A stretch of DNA of 64,000 nucleotides from Paragorgia papillata (Eukaryota > Cnidaria > Anthozoa > Scleralcyonacea > Coralliidae), in the NCBI GenBank assembly GCA_035771165.1, contig JAWNZC010000261.1:205001-269000 (forward strand), written 5' to 3'. Positions within the stretch are counted from its first letter, which is position 1. Each line of letters starts with the position of its first letter. The position numbers and the translations under genes are program-made. The notes beneath the pieces were generated by a model. The model made no database searches and was not told the DNA's origin. It saw only the letters and a program-made list of their open reading frames with translations. Shown one piece after another: positions 44,698 to 55,780 of this stretch.

Positions 44698-45010
44698 GCT
44701 ATATAGTAGGGGATCTATTATAGTTTTGCAGTTAGACGGTTTTAACCATTATTTTAGGACGGATTTTGATCATATCCAGGTTTTCGGGGCGGTTTGCGGT
44801 TAATTGAGAACCGTTCGGTTGCTGAAAACTTTGAATACGGTTATCTTTTAGAATATATATATAGGGCGCTTTTCAGAGAACTAGCAATGATTTCTCAAAA
44901 ACGAGGTTAGGTTCCTAAGTGAAACGGACAAGCGGTTGCTGTTTAAATTGCTAAAATAGAACGGATTTCGAAAATTCAGACCGCATATAATAGACCCCTA
45001 TAGTACCACG
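44671..45010. mobile_element. MITE with GGGGATCTATTATA ends next to (TA)n
   Basis: After (TA)n at 44671-44697, TAGGGGATCTATTATAG is mirrored about 280 bp later by TATAATAGACCCCTATAG. The interior repeats GGTTTTAACC/GAACGGATTTCG-like phrases in both orientations. Non-coding. Confidence 0.55.
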
Positions 45011-45014
45011 TATG

Positions 45015-45230
45015 ATTTTCTTTGATTAACGTAACGTGTCTTGAAGTAAGTTTTCTTTAAAAAAATCGTATACGGTGAAATTTATTTTTTTACGATTCTA
45101 CAAACGCAGAATGAAAACATGTAAGTACATAATATTCTCATTCTGTGTTTGTGGAATCGTAATAAACTAAATTTCACCTTATATGATTTAACTTTGGTTA
45201 AGTAACCTAACACGTACTTAAACCTGCAAA
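45015..45230. mobile_element. Foldback element
   Basis: Arms ATCGTATACGGTGAAATTTA and TTACGATTCTACAAACGCAG, then AATGA on the left are mirrored by TCATTCTGTGTTTGTGG, AATCGTAATAAACTAAATTT and CACCTTATATGATTT on the right. The spacer is about 25 bp. Confidence 0.65.
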
Positions 45231-45334
45231 ATATCAATTGTTCAAAAATATCGAATTAGGATCATCTTATTTGAAATTCTGATCATGATAGCTTATTTGA
45301 AAACAATATGCTTTCTGTCCCTTTCTATTCTCAA

Positions 45335-45342
<8 letters not shown>

Positions 45343-45365
<23 letters not shown>

Positions 45366-45690
45366 TTTATAAAATAGGTTGCGTCTTACGCACGCTGTGA
45401 TTGGTCAATTACCGTGTTTATATCAGGCTATGTAAACACGGTTGTGATGTCACGGCACATTTTTTAGCCTTATTTCATAAAAGAAATAGAAAATGGATGC
45501 CCTGTGTTTATATAACCTGATGCAAACACTCGAGTGAGTTGGGAGAATTCGAAAGTACTTATGTAAACCCTCGCCTACGGCTCGGGTTCACATAAACTTT
45601 CGAATTCTCCCAACTCACTCTCGTGTTTGCATCAGGCTATATAAACACGGGCGGCCATTTTCTATTTCTTAAATATATATATATATATTT
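45343..45690. mobile_element. Long hairpin foldback bounded by (TA)n on both sides
   Basis: (TA)n at 45343-45364 and 45673-45690 bracket a foldback. AGAAATAGAAAATGG, CTGTGTTTATATAACCTGAT and GAGTTGGGAGAATTCGAAAG (45481-45556) are mirrored by CTTTCGAATTCTCCCAACTC, GCATCAGGCTATATAAACAC and CCATTTTCTATTTCTT (45597-45672). The centre reads GTAAACCCTCGCCTACGGCT. Stem about 80 bp. An outer pair (CCGTGTTTATATCAGGCTAT) repeats the same phrase. Confidence 0.7.
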
Positions 45691-45699
45691 GTGTCAATT

Positions 45700-47380
45700 T
45701 AACCATACAATGCAAAACGTTCAGTATTGTTTGTTTAATGTTTATCCTGGGAGCACAATGTGCAAAAATGTTGTTGTTATTTCTTAACTAAATCAAACAT
45801 GGATTTCCTTTTTTAAACTTGATGGCTTGACGAATCCCATCACAAGACTTTTGTTAGAAAATTATAATTACCTAGTAAATACGTATTTTTCATAAAAGCC
45901 ATGCATACGATAAGATTTGAAACATAATAAAGTAAGACAAGAAAGATGTGAGTGAAGAGTGTAGAGGTAAAGAAACGGTGTTATTCATGCAGTTCGGATA
46001 GGAAAATAACCATCTTGATATCCTTGCTTTCAAACGTCATAGGCCAGGCTTGGAAAATTGACCATTCCTAGTGAGTTTTTTTATTATTATTTTAGCTTTG
46101 TTTAATTGTAATTTTGATGTCTTCATGAATGAAACTTTGTTTATTCTTTAAAATAACTTTTTTCGAATAGCAACTGATACTTGGAGATTTGCAAATTTGA
46201 CAAAAAAATATGGAAAAATAGAAGAAGCTAAATTATTTTATGGATCGGGTGGCCTACAACGAAATTTGCTACATCAGAGATGAAATTAGGAAAAAGCCAT
46301 TACTCATTACGGCAATCGATCGGTTCTCGTTATAGTCGGAAATAGTGAATTGCCTTTTCAGTTTAAGTACAACAACGGTGCGTTAGAAGATGAGTTTTTT
46401 AACTTAACGACATTCGAAATAATAATGCGGCTGACGAAAGCGTATGAAGAACATGGTTTTTTAACCCAATGTATGCCAAACGACTGATTTAAAATGAACA
46501 ACAGAAAACAAACATTTTGAAATCCGGAGTGAATCTCTAAATAGTTAACGTATCAGTTAAATTTACTTTAAGGAATTAACTTTAAAAGACTCCAGTTATA
46601 ATGAGGTTTAGTGATGATAAATTTTGCTGTCAAATAGGAGGAATTCACAATTATCCAATAATTGATAAACATTTTAACTTTATTTCCGAGGGCCATCCTC
46701 TTGACATGCAAGTAAAATCGTCTGGCGGAATAAAATACTAAATGCTGCTTAGTTCGAAAACAAACCAAACGGTAGACAAAGAGTTAAGGAGATTTTTTGT
46801 TGTTGGTTTTTTTTGGGGTTTTTTTTCTATTTTTATTTTAGTTTCGATTAACTGTCATTTTGATGTCTTCGTCAATGAAAGTTTGTTTATTCCTTATTTT
46901 TTTTCATAACAATATTCTATCTTTTCCATTATCAATATTTCAATTTCTGTCAGCTTCTATTAATTTATAACATCTGTTTTGTATCATATTGATATAGTTA
47001 GTTGTATTAGTCAAAATCGTTATTTAAACATCGCCAACTATTCCGGTCATTGAGCCCACAATGTGTAAGCGGATATTCCCAAAAGCCAAAACAAAATGGT
47101 AAATAAAATTATCATAGAATTACTATACAATTAACTAAGAGTAAACAAAAGACAGCCAACAGAGCAGAACATACTGGTATTTTCGAATTTGACAAAATAG
47201 AAGAGAGTTCTAATATTATTTGTTAACAGTGCTGTTACGGATATGCCTACCCTAAGACAGTTAATTAACTAGACGTTATTTGATCACTGAACATAATAGG
47301 TACCTGTAACCAATTAGTAAATACTTGTGACTTGGCATGAGTCAGCTGTGATGTCATTTAGTAATTACGTAAATATATTA
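45700..47380. repeat. Diverged tandem duplication of about 750 bp
   Basis: ATTTTGATGTCTTCATGAAT and GAAACTTTGTTTATTC at about 46110-46145 recur as ATTTTGATGTCTTCGTCAAT and GAAAGTTTGTTTATTC at about 46856-46892. Further landmarks (AATTTGACAAAA...AGAAG) follow in the same order. GTATTAGTCAAAATCGTTATTTA near 47010 starts a motif that recurs at 48090, 48180, 55590 and 55760, on both sides of the LTR element. The 46568-46768 frame is not a gene. Confidence 0.5.
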
Positions 47381-47860
47381 TATATAGTATGAAGTATGTT
47401 ACTATAATTATATATACTCTAGAAACTATATAAGCAGCCATCGAACATTTCTCAGGCATGCATATGTATGAGAGTGAGCTATATGTATCAAAGTGGTTAC
47501 GAAGTCAGTCCTGGAGTTCCTGCCGTAGGTTTTATTATTCCTTCCTTTTCAAGTCCATACGGATTGTTAACCTGTTGCCGGAATCTCCTACAAACTCGTA
47601 CCCAGGGTCGACTTATCTCCGCTTCCCCGCCCCCGCCCACCGCTGCGAAAAACTCTGGTTTCGGCTGGTCACGTGGCCAGAATCTGGGTGCTAACAAACT
47701 TTTCTTGTCAGGGTCGGGTGGTTATTTTGCCCAGACAGCGTTATACTCCATGATCTTGTTGGGTATCAGGCCTCATTCTGCAAGTTTAGGTGAGATTGCA
47801 AGCTCCTTTTTGTCGGTAAAACTATCTCACATGGTGCTGTGTTACAGACTGGAAAGTTTG

Positions 47861-47946
47861 TGGTAAAAATATCGTTTTTGTAGCAGCTGGTCGGCGTTGT
47901 GGCACGAGAGGTCGACGACGAAGCTAAGGACGGTGAAATCGAATGT
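47861..47946 (+). repeat. Direct repeat, left copy (LTR-element leader?)
   Basis: GTGGTAAAAATATCGTTTTT, GTAGCAGCTGGTCGGCGTTG and TGGCACGAGAGGTCGACGAC are repeated with three changes at 49599-49686. The two copies bracket the gag/protease-like part of the LTR element. They may be leader sequence duplicated by recombination. A 132-codon frame (47468-47866) ends in the left copy and has no domain. Confidence 0.6.
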
Positions 47947-48240
47947 TGGCGAATAGTTGGCGGGGATTATTCTATAAATGATTCTTGAATAGTGAAGTTG
48001 GTAATAAAATAATTAATATGTTTTTTCAATCTTATTTTTTTATGGCTTTTTTAACAACATCTGTTAATTTTGTGTTATATATTTATAGTATAGGTGTATT
48101 AGTCAAAATCATTATTTAAAAATTATTATATAAATGCTGCTTGAATAGTCAAGAAAGGGTAAAACATTAATATAATGTATTAGTCAAAATTATTATTTAA
48201 TTACGTCTCGGATTATAAAGAACCCGTAGAGTACTAAGAG

Positions 48241-49607
48241 TTGTACACTAAAGAAACAGACGAAAATTCAACGTGTAAAATCTCTACAAAGAGCGTACTG
48301 ACAAACAACATCGTCGCCGTTCGAGCACCTAAGCAGTGGTCGCTCACTACTACAGATACGATTACTTCCATAGAAGCTTGGGAGAACAACCTAAAATATA
48401 TCCTCTCTCTGGACCCTAATTTTTCTTCTTTCCTCACTGATGGATCTAGTTGGCTAAAGAAAACTAATAATTATGCTTCACCTCTTCGTGGCTTTACCGA
48501 CGACGACGACGATGTTCCCGTCATTCAACGCAGGACTGCAGCTAAAAAGGTAACCCATCTTGAAATGATGCTTGGTCAGATTGCGAATTATGCTCCTGTT
48601 ATTTCTCGCAATACTATTGTAAAGAATTCAACGTCTGTCAGTTGTGTATGGCAATCTATTTGACAACATGGTCTACAATCTACAGGCTCTCGTTTCTTAC
48701 CCAGTACCCAGTCACCTCACCTTCATGCTTTCTTCAACCACCATGCACTCCGCCTTCACTAGAGACCGATGGTCTCACCTCTCTTTCCATCATTGGTGAA
48801 ATCCACCTATCATTGTCTCGTAATGAAAAAAGTCTCACCATTGAAGCCCTAGTGGTGGAAGACCTAGATGTGGACATTCTTGCTGGAACTCCATTTATGA
48901 CCACCAATGACATAGCTGTTCGACCAGCCAAACACGAAATTATTATCGCTGGTTCCGACGTAGTGTCCTATGGGTCTAACGATTCCACTACCAATTATCA
49001 TGCCGTCAGATCCTGCTAAGTCTTGCGTGTTCCTCCTGTCAACACCACTATTTGGCCTAGCAGCTTCCTGGAGATTGACGTTCCAACTGATTTCCCATCG
49101 GATACCCAACTCGCCATCGAACTTCGTGTCGATTCTACTGTCTGTCGATCAGTCAAGTCTTCATATGCATGGCCTCAGCCTGATATCCTTGACACCGTTG
49201 GCGGTAAGCTGAGACTTGACAATGCTTCTGACGAACCCATCCACATGAAGAAGAATGACCACCTTTGCCAAACTCATCTGGTCATTGCTGATCCCTCGCC
49301 TGAAATATCTGCTCCTTGCCCCAAACCTCCTGGACTGCGATCGTCTTCCAACACCAACATACCAGAGTGTCCTTCCGAGCCAGTTCGTGTGGATCCTGAT
49401 AGAATATTGTCACCCAGTAAAAAAGCTAGTTATCGTGCTCTTTTGAAGGAGTTTGATCACGTTTTCAGCCCGATCATACAAGGATACAATGGTGCCGTGG
49501 GTCCACTCAAAGGTGTGGTGAACATGGGTCCTGTTTTACCTCCTCAACGCAATGGCCGTATGCCTCAGTATGTTCTTTGGTATGGTCGTAGACATTGGAA
49601 GTGGTAA
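48241..49607 (+). pseudogene. LTR retrotransposon gag and protease-region remnant
   Basis: 48241-48663 encodes a gag-like N-terminus ([52 protein letters not shown] then [15 protein letters not shown]), cut short at IWQSI-type sequence. 48735-49017 resumes downstream with a protease-like tail (LTSLSIIGEIHLSLSR, LVVEDLDVDILAGTPFM, NDIAVRPAKHEI). 49023-49607 continues in another frame with VNTTIWPSSFLEIDVPTDF, ILDTVGGKLRLDNASDEP, then DHVFSPIIQGYNGAVGPLKG and VNMGPVLPPQRNGRMPQY, the stretch just before the reverse transcriptase. The order is that of an anthozoan LTR-element polyprotein. The middle of gag, the protease active site and the RT are missing. The superfamily (probably Gypsy) is not certain. 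Confidence 0.7.
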
Positions 49608-49686
49608 AAATATCGTTTTTGTAGCAGCTGGTCGGCGTTGTGGCACGAGAGGTCGACGACGAACATAAGGACGGTGAAATCGAATG
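49599..49686 (+). repeat. Direct repeat, right copy
   Basis: Second copy of the 86-88-bp sequence at 47861-47946. The pol frame ends inside it (at GTGGTAA), showing that pol is broken exactly at the repeat. Sequence after it (to about 50030) is unassigned and has one 118-codon open frame without a domain. Confidence 0.6.
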
Positions 49687-50139
49687 TTCGACGAAGTGTT
49701 GTGCTCGTTCGGACGATGTTTTGATTTTCGATTTACTTGTTGTGAGGAGACGAGCGCGAACGCAGGTCCCCCATTACCAGAAATTGTACGCTCGAGTTAC
49801 CCACATTTGGGGTAATCGTAGGAGTCAAGACAGTCGAGTTGCAATGAGAGGCCCTCGTCCTCAGAGGACTTCCTTGCTGATCAAAATACCTCTCGCGTCA
49901 GGTAAGTATGCCTGTGTATGTTGCGAAAATTCTATGAGTGGGTACTATGGGTCAGCGGCATGTGGAATTGTGGGGCTAGTATATACCCTCGAATAAAAAC
50001 AGTGACGAAAACTGTGTGCTTACCTCTTCGTGGCTCACGGCGGTGAAGAAATTGTGTACCATTTGGGTGCGGTCACTGCTAGAGCGTCTTTCGTTTACAT
50101 CTGCAAAATAGAAACAAGGCCAAAAATCAGTTTAATATA

Positions 50140-52915
50140 TAAGTAATAATAAATATAATAATAATTAAAACTTTTATAGCGCAAATTAACATTTGAATAT
50201 GATCAAATGCGCTTTACAGGAATTGATATTGACATATAAAATAAATAATGTAACTAATCTAATTACATATATAAAATAATTAATCTACTCAAACATTAAA
50301 CGCAATCTTAAAAAAGTGAGTCTTTAAAATATTCTTAAAACTTGTAAAATTGTTCGTGTTCCGAATATGTAACGGTAGCTTATTCCAGAGTGTTGGGGGC
50401 AGCAGATGTAAATGACCTATCCCCTAATGTCTTTCTGAGTTTAGCACTAGGTTGATTAAGGAGTAATACACTGTTAGATCGAAGACTATATATAGATCTT
50501 TCCCTAATACCTATTAAATTAATAATATATTCAGGCGCCAGGCCATGAATCGCCTTGAAAGTAAGGATAAGTATTTTATAGCTAATGCGAAATTTAATAG
50601 GCAACCAGGGCAGGGTATATAGCACAGGAGTTATATGGTCAAATCTTGATGTTTTGCAGATTATTCTCGCCGCAGAGTTCTGTGCACGTTGTAGTTTACC
50701 AAGATGGACTGACGGTAGACCATAGAGAAGGCTGTTATAATAATCCAGGCGCCCAATAATGAACGCATGAACTAACGTTTGCGTCGTTTCATTAGATAGG
50801 TATTTCCTAATGCACCTTATGTTATTTAAATGGAAATACACAGCTCTGCAGGTCTTATTGATATGCTCTCTTAAGTTGAGGTTAGAATCAAACCATGTTC
50901 CCAGAGTCTTAGCTGCACTAACAGGATTGATTTTAGATCCACCGACAGTTAGGTGATCAATGTTGACTTTACAAAGTTGTTGTTTAGTTTCAATAACCAT
51001 GAACTCAGTTTTTCCATCATTAATTTTAAGTTTATCCACTATCATCCATGTTCTTATGTCATTCACACAACGTTCCATCGCATCCAATGCCGCTGCCTGA
51101 CTCACTTCGCTATCTGGCTTGAATGAAAGGTAGAGTTCAGAATCATCCGCGTGTGCATGAACATCTGGAAGATGATTTCGTATAACCTGAAATAGCTTGC
51201 TGGAGTAAATCGTGAATAGCAATGGTCCTAAGCATGAGCCTTGTGGGACGCCTTGTAGGAGAGGAAAACTGTTCGAAACACAACCACTAAAGGTAATTCG
51301 CTGAGATCTATTCGTTAGGTACGATGTAAACCAGTTTAAGACATTTCCTCTCATTCCAAAGCTTGATGTCAAACGCGAAATTAGGATATCATGGTCAACA
51401 GTATCAAACGCCGCACTCAAGTCAAGGAACACCAACAAAGTTACGTGTTTCTTGTCCATATTCATAAGAATGTCATTATGCAACTTGAGTAGGGCTGTTT
51501 CGGTACTATGTCCTTGGCGGTATGCTGACTGTAGTACAGGATAAAGGTCAAACCGCATCATGTGATTGTGCATTTGATCAAAAACAGCACGCTATGTCAA
51601 TTTGGATATAAACTGCAAATTACTGATCGGACGAAGGTTGCAAAACTCCGAGTTTAAACCAACTTTCTTCAGGAGAGGACTGACAAGAGCTTTCTTCCAT
51701 TCTTCCGAGAATTGACCAGACGATAGAGATAGATTAACTATACACGTGATTATAGGTAAGAGCTCATCTAGGCACTTGACCACCAATGATGTTGGCATGG
51801 GATCTAACGAACAGGACTTTTTAGCTGACTTTTGGATAAGGGAGTTCACATCATCTTCAGTGAGAAGTTGGAAATCACTGAATGTTTGAGTATCATCTAC
51901 TTCCAGATCTTTAGGAACTACATCACGCGCACTCTTGTCTAAATCAACATCAATAGCCTCAATATCCGAACGAATTCCTTCAATTTTCTTCACAAAAAAT
52001 CTGCCGATGTCATTGGCTAAGGCTACTTTATCGCAGTAATGAGGGAAGGATACCTCGTCGCTCTTCCCTAGAAGTTTCTTTGCAGCTTTAAATAACCGAC
52101 CCTGATCAGCGCTGTTCTCATAAATGAAATTTCTATAGAACTCCCGTCTGGCCCGGTTCATAATGTATGTAACATAGTTTTTCTTCTTCTTAAAATTAAT
52201 GAAATCAATATCCGATTTCGTTCTTCTCCACTTCCTCTCTGCCTTTCTTCTTGAGCGTTTACAAGTGTTAATATCATCATTGTACCACGGCACAGCAGGT
52301 CTGACCACCATATTCTTGGTATTCAATGGGGCATGACGGTCTATAGCTTTAGAAAGTGTATTATTGTAATTCTGAACAAGGACATCAAGATCAATATGTT
52401 GGTTATTATATAAATCACTGCATAATGTAGATCCAGCCAAATTACTTCGAAGGGATTCCAAATTCACAGATTTAATCTTCCTGTAATTTATTTTCTTCAC
52501 AGTTATAGCTGGTTTGGACTCAAGTAAATTGCACAGGACTGACGCATGATCAGATATATAGCGGTCAACATATGGGAGGTCTTGTATGATATTATCTGAT
52601 AGGCGTGTGATTATTAAATCCAGTATATGTCCATCAACGTGAGTAGGTTGTGCTACGTGCTGTCTGAGGCCCAGAGACTCCATAAGATCAAGAAACTTCC
52701 GCGTTTCAGGTTGGTCAGCGGCATCCATATGTATATTAAAATATCCGGTAATCAACAATTGCTGTTTACACAAAAGAAGAGTTTCCATGTAATTCGCAAA
52801 CTCTGTGAAGAAAACAGAAGTTGCAACCTTGTGCTCTTCAGAGTATGGTGGACGGTAGATGTTAACGACCCGAAGCCAGGCGTTGCCTGGCATACCAGAT
52901 ATTAAGCTGATAAGA
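50140..52915 (-). pseudogene. Near-intact LINE (CR1/L2-like) with a single nonsense codon
   Basis: Minus strand: 52893-51592 and 51573-50380 are in the same frame, separated only by TAG in '...FISKLT*RAVFDQM'. The first part holds the C-terminal half of the apurinic endonuclease (NIYRPPYSEEHK, GYFNIHMDAADQ, GHILDLIITR, YISDHASVLC), then the linker and the RT start (LVSPLLKKVGLN, NLRPISNLQFISK). The second has LLVFLDLSAAFDTVDH (catalytic Asp), LQGVPQGSCLGPLLF, AHADDSELYLSF (the DD motif), and the C-terminal WLPIKFRISYKI region. A second break near 50395 shifts the last 35 codons (LWNKLPLHIRNTNNF...). The 3' end has GTAAAGCGCATTTG and an AAT-rich tail. It is 5'-truncated in the endonuclease and inserted, inverted, in an LTR element. 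Confidence 0.9.
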
Positions 52916-53770
52916 ACAGATACTACACTTGATCTTGTTTTGGACTCTACTCTTCCACGTAGGCCACATCTGATGACCCTGAGCTCATGCTCGCCTCATT
53001 GACTACCGAGTGGTGGACTGAGGCGCCCGGACTCAGTTCAATCCAGGAGACAGTGCTCTAGAAAGAAGACTAGGAACGGGATACGCGTTAGAAAAGTTAA
53101 AAAGGCCATAATGGCTTAGGAACTCAGCACGGCCGGGAAAGAAAGGGATCCGTCAGCAGACAAAAGGCCCAGAACACCCCCAGTAAGCCACTGAGACTCA
53201 AAAACGCAGGAGAACAGTGTCGCTGTTGCACCCGCAAGATAAACTTAAAGATGGATTTGACTTTCTTCAGCGACCGCAGGAGCTCTGGATGAATACCGTC
53301 AAAACGGAAGGAATTGTGGGCCACCCATAACGGATAAGCCCAAGGAGGGCTAAAAACCCTGGCGGTATATAGGCGGAACCCCGGTAGGTAAATCGCATCT
53401 GGATAGAAGCAGGACGAGGCACCAAGATCTCCCCAGATATCTCGATGGAAGCAGGACGAGGCGCCACTATCTCACCAAATCTCCCTACGCCATCTTGCCG
53501 GCTCCGGTAACTTACCTTCCGACTTATAGCGAGTCGCAACACCCCTCCTTGCGATGATCCTCGTTGTCAAATCTGCTTCTTCATCTCCAAAGCAGAAGAT
53601 TCTGGTGTCCGCCCCATTTCCTTCCACGACGTCCTCTCCGGTTCTGTGGTTCTCCCTTTTACCACTCGATCTGCCTGGTTACAGACCCAGCAGGTGTGCC
53701 TCGATTTGCGACGTGTGTCCACTCTCGCCTAAACCAGGGCACCCGTCCTTCAAATAAATCCACCAATATC
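52916..53770. other. Unassigned sequence between the LINE and the integrase
   Basis: Mixed GC content higher than the surroundings. Contains two short direct repeats (ATCTCGATGGAAGCAGGACG / ATCTGGATAGAAGCAGGACG near 53398 and 53443) and open frames without domains. It may be residual LTR-element sequence. Confidence 0.4.
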
Positions 53771-53776
53771 AAATAG

Positions 53777-54955
53777 GTGAAGCGCTATCTCAACGTTGTT
53801 TCTCTTTCAAGGGACGGCCTACTTGTAGTCAGAAGAGATGAGCCTTTCTGCCTTTCTCGTGAGTGCATCGTCACTCCTTGCTCCATAATAGATGGCCTCC
53901 TGTCTGCCCTACATGTCGAGCTCAACCACCCGTCTCGTCACCAGTTAAAGCTAGTCTTTCTCCGATCTTTCTACGCCTTAGACCTCGACAAGGCTCTAGA
54001 CCAGTTACCCAGATCATACCAACGTTCTTGTTTGGTTGAGCAGACCACATCCGATCCTCCTGATGCAGTTGGCATCTCCATTGCTGCTGACGTCATGAAA
54101 AGGTACCGTCAACTCACCTTGGTAATTCGTGAGACAACATTTTCCTTTACCACATCCTGCATTATAGAAAACGAGCCCTTTGTGCCGGCCTAATTCGTTT
54201 CTGCCTCGAGTTGTGTCCCATTTCTGGTCCATGCGCTGTAGTTAGGGTCGACCCTACACCAGGGTTTGCCTCCCTATCCAATGACGAAGAACATCGACGC
54301 CTTAATATTTCTGTCGAGATTGGTCGCGTCAAGAATGCAAACAAGAACCCCGTGGCTGAAAAGTGTATCACTGCGCTTAGTGATGAGCTTCTCCGCATCC
54401 GTCCAGAAGGAGGCATGGTCATTCCTCTTACCTTAGCTATCGCCACCGCCAACCTGAACACTCGCATTCGTGATAGAGGATTATCCGCCCGTAAGATGTG
54501 GTGACCAGTTTACTTACTTCCAACTCCTCCTTTCCGATCTCCACCTGATCAAACAATAGCACTCACAACGCCTTGGTAACCATCCTTCAAGCGAGAAATC
54601 CAAAGCCCCCAACGCCCGACCTTCTCTGTCCTCTTCAGTGGAAGTCGGCGACTTGGTGTACATTACCTCAGATGGTTCAGAGACCCGTGCTCGCGACAGA
54701 TACCTGGTCGTTTCCATTGATGGCCTGTGGTGTAATGTTCGTAAGTTTACCGGCTCCCAACTCCGTTCCACCGCATACTGCGTGAAATTAGCCGAGTGTT
54801 TCCGTGTTCCCGACCATTTCGTGTTCTCGTTCCCACCAGTACGACCCCACCACCCCAGCGACGATTCCACTCCTCTTGAGGTATGTTCCTCCTACAACAT
54901 TTGTCCAGATTCCCACACCTCCACTTCCTCCGCAGGTTCCCGACGAGCTGTCTGA
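53777..54955 (+). pseudogene. LTR retrotransposon integrase remnant
   Basis: 53777-54193 starts with YLNVVSLSRDGLLVVRR and LLSALHVELNHPSRHQLKLV, matching the zinc-binding N-terminal part of an integrase, then SIAADVMKRYRQLTLVIRE (first catalytic Asp in AAD). After a stop and frame change, 54211-54504 gives RVDPTPGFASLSND (second Asp) and RVKNANKNPVAEKCI (the Glu), then ATANLNTRIRDRGLSARKMW. After another shift, 54638-54955 has VGDLVYITSDGSETRARDRY and IDGLWCNVRKFTGSQLR, the C-terminal DNA-binding part. This is a DDE integrase broken by two frameshifts. It belongs to the same family as the 48.2-49.6-kb gag/pol piece, so the two are probably one element split by the LINE and by deletion. Confidence 0.75.
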
Positions 54956-55289
54956 ACCACCACACCAAGATGATACCGACCTTCCAAGCTCAAGTACTAC
55001 TCCTCCTTGTTATCTACACGATCCCCAGCTTGAAGCCCTCCACCAAGATGTCTCGGAATATATTCCCTCTCCTAAGTGCGACGAGCCCACCACCCCTGCG
55101 ATCGATTCCTACCCGGGCGAACATCCTATTCCTCGTCGTTCCAGTCGACAACGTAGTCGTCCTGCTCTCCTACACGACTTTATTCTGTATAGCTGATCTC
55201 AAGGAAGCCTAACGTTTAACGCCCTCCTTGGATTGCTCTTATTCTTGTTCAACTGTTTTAGCTGAATATTTTCTCAAGTTTGTTCAGCT

Positions 55290-55520
55290 TACTTTACCCC
55301 TCTTGGGAGGATAGAAACAGATAAGGGGCAGAGAAGACTAGCCACGCCATTATGTTGTTAGTTGTGCATTGCGCCTGCGATACCTTGTGTACTCCTATCG
55401 GTTATACTTTGTGTTAGGCTCGGCCTAGTGGCTCCTTTGTCCTTCCTCGATCGTCCTGTGTTTTCCTGGTCAGCCTTTATGTTAATAAATTATCTCTATA
55501 TTATTCGCTCTGTGAGTTGT
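55290..55520 (+). repeat. Possible 3' LTR region
   Basis: After the integrase frame comes a purine run AGATAAGGGGCAGAGAAGA (possible polypurine tract), then sequence with GTTATACTTTGTGTTAGGCT and an AATAAATT signal near 55483. No matching 5' copy could be found on the left, so this is tentative. Confidence 0.35.
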
Positions 55521-55544
55521 TTCGTCTCTTAATATTGGCATGGC

Positions 55545-55780
55545 TCTTTTTAATAACTTCTGTTCTGTATTACATTATTATAGTTAGGTGTATTAGTCAA
55601 AATCATAATTTAAAAAGTATTATATAAATTTTGCTTAAATAGTGAAGAAAGGGTAAAAAATTAATATAATGTTTTTCCCAATCTTATTTTTGTCATGGCT
55701 CTTTTTAATAACATCTGTTTTGTATCATATCTTTATAGTTAGGTGTACATGTATATTAGTCAAAATCGTTATTAAAGAAA
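55545..55780. repeat. TTAGTCAAAATC repeat, two units
   Basis: Two copies, about 145 bp apart, of CATGGCTCTTTTTAATAAC, TCTGTTTTGTATCATAT and GTATTAGTCAAAATCGTTAT. Relatives lie at 46970-47030 and 48040-48200, left of the LTR element. The LTR element therefore probably inserted into, or arose with, this repeat array. Confidence 0.6.

Noticed and set aside
47468..47866. 132-codon frame before the LTR-element gag
   Set aside because: Ends in the direct repeat, has no recognisable motif and overlaps other frames; too weak to call as a gene.
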